A DNA stretch of 64,000 nucleotides from Quercus robur (taxonomy: Eukaryota > Streptophyta > Magnoliopsida > Fagales > Fagaceae). The notes under the pieces are model-generated. The model ran no database searches. It was not told where the DNA came from and saw nothing but the letters and a program-made list of their open reading frames with translations. The translations under genes and the position numbers were made by a program. Location: positions 22,723,759 to 22,787,758 of the forward strand of contig NC_065538.1 in NCBI RefSeq assembly GCF_932294415.1. Direction: 5' to 3'. This document shows, piece after piece, positions 58,826 to 64,000 of this stretch (its first letter is position 1; each line of letters begins with the position of its first letter).

Positions 58826-61493
58826 AAATACAGTTATATGTGATGTTGGCATTGCCCAATGTGACGATAAAACTATGAAATGTGAGAAACAAATTATAGA
58901 AAATTAGGGTACCATTGAATGTGACAAAAGTACGGTCACATGTGAAACTATTGTGACCATACTTTTAGGTATTTTTGTCTTATATATTCGTCGATTATTT
59001 GATAATTTAGTGAGGTTAGGTTGGGTTGGCTATGCCCATATGTAATATTGGTTCTACTTAATGTGATGATGGAATTGTCAAATGTGAGTAAAAAAGAAGA
59101 GAACCATTGAATGTGACAAAAGTACAGTCACATGTGATGTTGATACTACCCAATGTAACAATAAAACTGTCAAATGTGAGAAAAAAATAAGGAATCACCG
59201 AATGTGACAAAAGTACAGTCACATATGATGTAGATACTGCATAATATGAGGATGGAACCGTCAAATGTGAAGAAAAAAAAAAAGGAAACTACCAAATGTG
59301 ACAAAAGAACAGTTACATGTGATGTTGAATCTACACAATGTGAGGTTAGAACTGTCAAATGTAAGAAAAAAAATAAAGGAACCACTAAATGTGACAAAAG
59401 TACAATCACATGTGATGTTAGAACTGCACAATATGATGATGGAATCGTCAAATGCGATAAAAAAATAAGGAAACTACCGAATGTGACAAAAGAACTATCA
59501 TATATGACGTTGGAACTGCATAATGTGAGGATGAAACCGTCAAATGTAAGAAAAAAATAAAGGAACCACTGAATGTGACAAAAGTATAGTCACATATGAC
59601 AAAAGTACAGTCACATGTGATATTGGAACTATACAATGTGAGAATGGAATTGTCAAATGTGAGAAAAAAAGTAAGGGAACTACCAAATGTGAGAAAAAAA
59701 CTATCACACGTGATGTTGGAACTGTATAATGTGAACTGTCAAATGTGAGAAAAAGTAAGGGAACCACTAAATGTGAGAAAAGAACTGTCACTACACAATG
59801 TGAGGATAGAACCGTCAAGTGTGAGAAAAAAAAATAAGGGAACCACCCAATGTGACAAAAGAACTGTCATATGTGATGTAGGAATCGCATAATGTGAGGA
59901 TGAAATCGTCAAGTGTGAGAAAAAAAAAGTAAGGGAACCACCAAATGTGAGAAAAAAACTATCACGTGTGATATTGGAACTGTCCAATGTGAGGATGGAA
60001 CTGTCAAATGTGAGAAAAAAGTAAGGGAACCACCAAATGTAAGAAAAGAACTGTCACATGTGATATTGGAACTGCACAATGTGAGGATGGAACCGTCAAG
60101 CGTGAGAAAAAAGTAAGGGAACCACCCAATGTGACAAAAGAACTGTCATATGTGATGTTGGAATCGCACAATGTGAGGATGAAACCGTCAAATGTGAGAA
60201 AAAAAAGTAAAGGAACCACCAAATGTGAGAAAAAAACTGTCACATGTGATGTTGGAACTGCACAATGTGAGGATGAAACCGTCAAATGTGAGAAAAAAAG
60301 TAAGGGAACCACCAAATATGAGAAAAAAACTGTCACATATGATGTTGGAACTACACAATGTGAGAATGGAATCGTCAAGTGTGAGAAGAAAGTAAGTGAA
60401 CCACCCAATGTGACAAAAGAACTGTCATATGTGATGTTGGAATTGCACAATGTGAGGATAGAACCGTCAAATGTGAGAAAAAAAAGTAAGGGAACCACCA
60501 AAGGTGAGAAAAGAACTGTCACATGTGATGTTAGAACTACACAATGTGAGGATGAAACTGTCAAATGTGAGAAAAAAAATAAGGGAATCACCAAATGTGA
60601 CAAAAGAACTGTCATATGTGATGTAGGAATCGCATAATGTGAGGATGAAATTGTCAAGTGTGAGAAAAAAAAAGTAAGGGAACCACCAAATGTGAGAAAA
60701 AAACTATCACGTGTGATATTGGAACTGTCCAATGTGAGGATGGAACCGTCAAATGTGAGAAAAAAGTAAGGGAACCACCAAATGTAAGAAAAGAACTGTC
60801 ACATGTGATATTGGAACTGCACAATGTGAGGATGGAACCGTCAAGCGTGAGAAAAAAGTAAGGGAACCACCCAATGTGACAAAAGAACTGTCATATGTGA
60901 TGTTGGAATCGCACAATGTGAGGATGAAACCGTCAAATGTGAGAAAAAAAAGTAAGGGAACCACCAAATGTGAGAAAAAAACTGTCACATGTGATGTTGG
61001 AACTGCACAATGTGAGGATGAAACCGTCAAATGTGAGAAAAAAAGTAAGGGAACCACCAAATATGAGAAAAAAACTGTCACATATGATGTTGGAACTACA
61101 CAATGTGAGAATGGAATCGTCAAGTGTGAGAAGAAAGTAAGTGAACCACCCAATGTGACAAAAGAACTGTCATATGTGATGTTGGAATTGCACAATGTGA
61201 GGATAGAACCGTCAAATGTGAGAAAAAAAAGTAAGGGAACCACCAAAGGTGAGAAAAGAACTGTCATATGTAATGTTAGAACTGTACAATATGAGGATGG
61301 AACCGTAAAATATGAGAAAAAAGTAACATGGTGTAGCAGGTTATCTACTAGTGGGTACTATACCCCCTTTTTTTGGGGTACCATAGAATTACTCCCAATA
61401 CTTGCTTCTAACTCCAAACAACTTTCTAAAGGCTTGATGCTGTGCTAATTCCCAGGCTTTTATCCTTACATTGCTTGGTGTGATCGTCTTATT

Positions 61494-61524
<31 letters not shown>

Positions 61525-61747
61525 GGACACGCTGCTGAAGAGAAGGAGACAGAAGAAAGTAAGTGAACCACCCAATGTGACAAAAGAACTGTCATATGTG
61601 ATGTTGGAATTGCACAATGTGAGGATAGAACCGTCAAATGTGAGAAAAAAAAGTAAGGGAACCACCAAAGGTGAGAAAAGAACTGTCATATGTAATGTTA
61701 GAACTGTACAATATGAGGATGGAACCGTAAAATATGAGAAAAAAGTA
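58826..61747 (+). repeat. Complex satellite: 93-bp monomers made of four ~21-bp submonomers
   Basis: About 25 consecutive anchors of the type ACCGTCAAATGTGAG were counted from 59,075 to 61,303 at a spacing close to 93 bp, with degenerate units on the left from 58,826. Within a monomer the blocks ACYACCAAATGTGAGAAAA, ACTGTCACATGTGATGTTGG, ACTGCACAATGTGAGGATGG and ACCGTCAAATGTGAGAAAA are variants of one ~21-bp sequence with core MAATGTGA, plus a ~10-bp AGTAAGGGA linker. Because 93 is divisible by three, both strands stay open for long distances: Lys/Cys-rich on +, hydrophobic on -. None of these frames is a credible gene. Confidence 0.92.
59823..61312 (+). repeat. 745-bp higher-order repeat, two copies
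   Basis: The stretch from about 59,823 to 60,567 recurs almost unchanged at about 60,568 to 61,312, a shift of 745 bp, or eight 93-bp monomers. Variant monomers keep their order in both copies, for example the GTGAGAAGAAAGTAAGTG variant at about 60,381 and 61,126. Neighbouring monomers within a copy are far less alike than the monomers 745 bp apart. Confidence 0.88.
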
Positions 61748-61974
61748 ACATGGTGTAGCAGGTTATCTACTAGTGGGTACTATACCCCCTTTTTTGGGGT
61801 ACCGTAGAATTACTCCCAATACTTGCTTCTAACTCCAAACAACTTTCTAAAGGCTTGATGCTGTGCTAATTCCCAGGCTTTTATCCTTACATTGCTTGGT
61901 GTGATCGTCTTATTCTTTATATATATATATATATATATATATAGGACACGCTGCTGAAGAGAAGGAGACAGAAG
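61131..61974 (+). repeat. 422-bp tandem duplication spanning the satellite edge
   Basis: Positions 61,131-61,552 recur at 61,553-61,974. Each copy includes the last two monomers, a hairpin-forming passage (GGGTACTATACCCCC then GGGGTACC), a unique part with CCAGGCTTTTATCCTTAC, a (TA)n run and GACACGCTGCTGAAGAG. The junction lies at a shared AGAAG, as if formed at short homology. Differences are very few, so this is recent. Confidence 0.9.
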
Positions 61975-62143
61975 CACAATAATATTGTAAATGGAAATAA
62001 TGTAAAGAACTTGAAAGTAAATAGCTTGAAAATAAATAAGGGAAGGGGACACACTGCTGAAGAGAAGGAGACGGAAGCACAGTAATATTGTAAATGGAAA
62101 TAATGTAAAGAACTTGAAAGTAAATAGCTTGAAAATAAATAAC
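61944..62143 (+). repeat. 103-bp tandem duplication
   Basis: GGACACRCTGCTGAAGAG through GAAAGTAAATAGCTTG and AAAATAAATAA appears at 61,944 and again at 62,047. A partial third instance (GACACGCTGCTGAAGAGAAG) lies at 61,524. The region is otherwise AT-rich without genes. Confidence 0.85.
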
Positions 62144-62324
62144 TTGAATGTAAGGACAATAATAAGGCGGTAGAACCAGCCAAGCAGTATATATCAAAAT
62201 AATTCAAAGTAAATAAGAACAATAGTTCAAAATAAATGAAAGCAATTTAAAACCATCCGGTATGGCGGTAATCCGTCCAAAGGTGGTGGTAGCAACAAGT
62301 AAAGTAATGAACATAGAACTGAAA

Positions 62325-62720
62325 ATACTTCTTATTGAAAGTAGGATAAACACTTACAGTAGTAGTAGTGAATACAAGATTTCAACAGTTACAAAGTTTG
62401 AACTAGTCCTAGTTACAAGGTTTGTAGGATTACAAGGCTTGTAGTGAACAAGGATGAACAAAGTAGTAGTAGAGCAATAGTAGTAGTGGAAGCAAATGGG
62501 TTCTCTCTCTAAGAAGGCTAGTTCTAAGGGAAGAGAAATCAGAACTAAAACTTAGCTTCTAACTTTGCTTCTGAAAAAGCTCCCAAACATAAGGGACAAC
62601 CCCCCTTAAATAGGCAAAATTCGGAGTGAACAGTGTCATGAATAGTAACGGATGAACAGTAACAGTGAATAGTGACAGATGAATAGTGACAGGTGAATAG
62701 TGACTGAATAGTAAAAATTG
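62325..62720 (-). promoter_or_regulatory. Promoter-like module on the - strand with tandem repeats upstream of a TATA box
   Basis: On the - strand a TATA-like CCTATTTAAGGGGGG lies at about 62,613-62,601. Directly upstream (62,629-62,712) about seven near-copies of the unit CACTATTCATCTGT (variants GTTACTATTCATG, GTTACTGTTCATC) stand in tandem. Downstream come a purine-rich leader (TTCTTAGAGAGAGAACCC) and an AATAAG hexamer at about 62,330. The arrangement resembles the U3-R part of an LTR or a pararetroviral promoter. It points away from the open frame at 63.2-64.0 kb, as the 3' LTR or 3' promoter of the same element would. Confidence 0.5.
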
Positions 62721-62944
62721 GAATATCTCCTCTTTTTTGACCCAATCTTGTGAGGAATCTTGTAGGATTATGGGAATCCTCCGTAGAGTCCTATAAGTGT
62801 AGGAACAAGGCCTCCTTATTGGTGTCCTTTAAAGACAAAAGAAGCCAATAAGAAAGAAGCCAACAAAAGGAACTAATAGTCATGCATTTTGTTGTCTTCA
62901 CGTGAACATTGTGGAAAACCAGCTTCTAACAGTAGTAAACATTG

Positions 62945-63010
62945 GAGCATTGGCCATTGTGCAGGCTAGACAAATAAGAGCATTGGCCATTGTGCAGGCT
63001 AGACAAATAA
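62945..63010 (+). repeat. Perfect 33-bp tandem duplication
   Basis: GAGCATTGGCCATTGTGCAG followed by GCTAGACAAATAA occurs twice in a row without a mismatch, between the promoter-like module and the end of the - strand open frame. Confidence 0.95.
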
Positions 63011-63154
63011 GAGAATCAAAATCTTCCGCAAAATCCGGAGTATTATGAACCAGTACCGGATTTTTCGCAACATATTTGTGAAGGACAATATTTTATCTTG
63101 GCTGTTGTGTAAGCCATATAAAGTAACACCAGTCTCGAAATAGTAGTGACCTCA

Positions 63155-64000
63155 TTAATCAGTAGAGGGAGCATCAGAGGGATAACCATCAAAAGGATCA
63201 AAAGGGCCTTGTGGAGAATCACAAACATGATCATGGTAAATAGCATACTTATTACAGAATCCGCAATATAAAATTGGCTCAAACTTTGGAATTTTCCCTG
63301 GGATAAGAAGACTGTTTAGATTAGGATGATCTTTTGTTTGTAGGTGAACAAAGGCATCAGCATAGGGTTTGGGGCCAAAAACAGCAATTCTACCTGTGCT
63401 TCCTATGAAATGATAATTTTTCCATAGATCATGAGCAACTTCACGAATTTGATTATTAAAATAATTTCTCCAGCATTTTGCAAGACCAAAAGGATCTTTA
63501 AAGGACAATTGAGAATTTCCCTTAAACCATGGCCCTTGGTGAGTATAGCCATTAATGAGAATGAGATGCTTTGAGGGGCTAACATTCATCCAGTTATCTC
63601 TCTCCCATTTTGGTAGAGTGCTCCAGCATTTAATAGTAACAAAAGGTCTTGTGGAAGAGTTTTCAAACCCTTTAATAGCATCCTGAATGATCTGTGGAAG
63701 TTGGCTGGCCTGTTTATGACTTGTCAACTTTACAAACCGAACAAAGCCATATTCAAACATTTGGGAAAGCCAGCTAGAATTAGGATCATCATCATCACTA
63801 TCATCTGAATCTTCATCAGTGAAATACGAACCATCATCAAAATTAATGAGGAGACCAGGAAATGGGTGTTTCTTTTCATATACTCTGAGACTGCTCCCAA
63901 AGTGATCTTCCCATTCAAGCTGAATAAAGACATTATCACCTTCATCTATTTCATTAGGGTCAGGAATAGTAGCAGTAACAAGTTTTCTGAAATACTTGGA
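63155..64000 (-). CDS. Unidentified protein, C-terminal part, open to the window edge
   Basis: On the - strand the frame is open from the window edge (64,000) to TAA at 63,155-63,157, giving at least 281 residues; the first Met inside it (63,760) need not be the start. Visible parts: an acidic run with seven Asp/Ser positions (TDEDSDDSDDDDPNSSW), an aromatic-rich middle (KCWSTLPKWERDNWMN, HQGPWFKGNSQLSFKDPFGL, KCWRNYFNNQIREVAHDLW), then GSTGRIAVFGPKPYADAF and near the end a Cys/His cluster CGFCNKYAIYHDHVC that could bind zinc. I do not recognise the family. Its neighbours (promoter-like module, small duplications) and composition suggest a protein of a retroelement or an endogenous pararetrovirus-like element. 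A host gene cannot be excluded. Confidence 0.55.
   Translation of the reverse strand, partial: SKYFRKLVTATIPDPNEIDEGDNVFIQLEWEDHFGSSLRVYEKKHPFPGLLINFDDGSYFTDEDSDDSDDDDPNSSWLSQMFEYGFVRFVKLTSHKQASQLPQIIQDAIKGFENSSTRPFVTIKCWSTLPKWERDNWMNVSPSKHLILINGYTHQGPWFKGNSQLSFKDPFGLAKCWRNYFNNQIREVAHDLWKNYHFIGSTGRIAVFGPKPYADAFVHLQTKDHPNLNSLLIPGKIPKFEPILYCGFCNKYAIYHDHVCDSPQGPFDPFDGYPSDAPSTD

Noticed and set aside
60004..60732. 242-codon - strand frame and the + strand frames of 168-190 codons in the satellite
   Set aside because: They are the two strands of the same 93-bp repeat, kept open by its period, and change frame wherever a monomer has an odd length.
58826..61747. CRISPR-like reading of the regular repeats
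   Set aside because: Units are contiguous without unique spacers, and the genome is a plant nucleus.

Overview
This is a window of a plant nuclear genome. Spliced plant-type genes, Ty1/copia and Ty3/gypsy elements, plant LINEs, a tRNA-derived SINE and many MITEs all point to an angiosperm, most likely a woody eudicot. Some repeat sequences look like those I associate with Fagaceae (oak or chestnut), but that is a weak impression and not a measurement. The DNA is strongly AT-rich with many homopolymers and microsatellites. GC-rich stretches coincide with retroelements.

Only two host genes are well supported, both on the + strand. At 12.6-15.6 kb there is a two-coding-exon FCS-like zinc finger (FLZ) gene with a long intron in its 5' leader. 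FLZ proteins are adaptors of the SnRK1 energy-sensing kinase. At 47.9-52.9 kb there is a four-exon gene for a MAR-binding filament-like protein 1 (MFP1), a plastid-targeted coiled-coil protein of 721 residues that appears intact. A third protein-coding stretch, unidentified and open to the right edge, lies on the - strand at 63.2-64.0 kb.

The rest is mostly layered transposons. From left to right: MITEs (PIF/Harbinger-like at 981-1637, others at 6.0, 8.0, 10.4 and 11.5 kb); a solo LTR (5.0-5.8 kb, - strand); a PIF/Harbinger-like element (19.8-21.1 kb); a larger TIR element holding a nested MITE (21.7-23.4 kb); a decayed Ty1/copia element (23.5-28.3 kb); a solo LTR related to the first but in the opposite orientation, with a perfect 5-bp target duplication (28.5-29.3 kb); a LINE remnant (29.5-42.0 kb) split by a complete Ty3/gypsy Tat-lineage element (30,740-40,915); a 2-kb LTR-like block (42.4-44.4 kb); two nonautonomous hAT-type elements with 8-bp target duplications (44.6-45.8 and 46.4-47.0 kb); a SINE with an 11-bp target duplication (47.4-47.6 kb); and a second LINE remnant (54.6-56.1 kb).

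Three features deserve attention. (1) The gypsy element carries, opposite to gag-pol, a four-exon gene with its own TATA-like box and a coiled-coil product. (2) A satellite at 58.8-61.7 kb has a 93-bp monomer built from four ~21-bp submonomers, a 745-bp (8-monomer) higher-order repeat, and a later 422-bp duplication that carried flanking DNA with it. (3) The right end holds a - strand promoter-like module with tandem repeats directly upstream of a TATA box, next to the unidentified open reading frame.

All boundaries were set by reading the sequence. Splice sites were chosen by GT/AG, phase and family similarity. Family names come from memory, without a database search.
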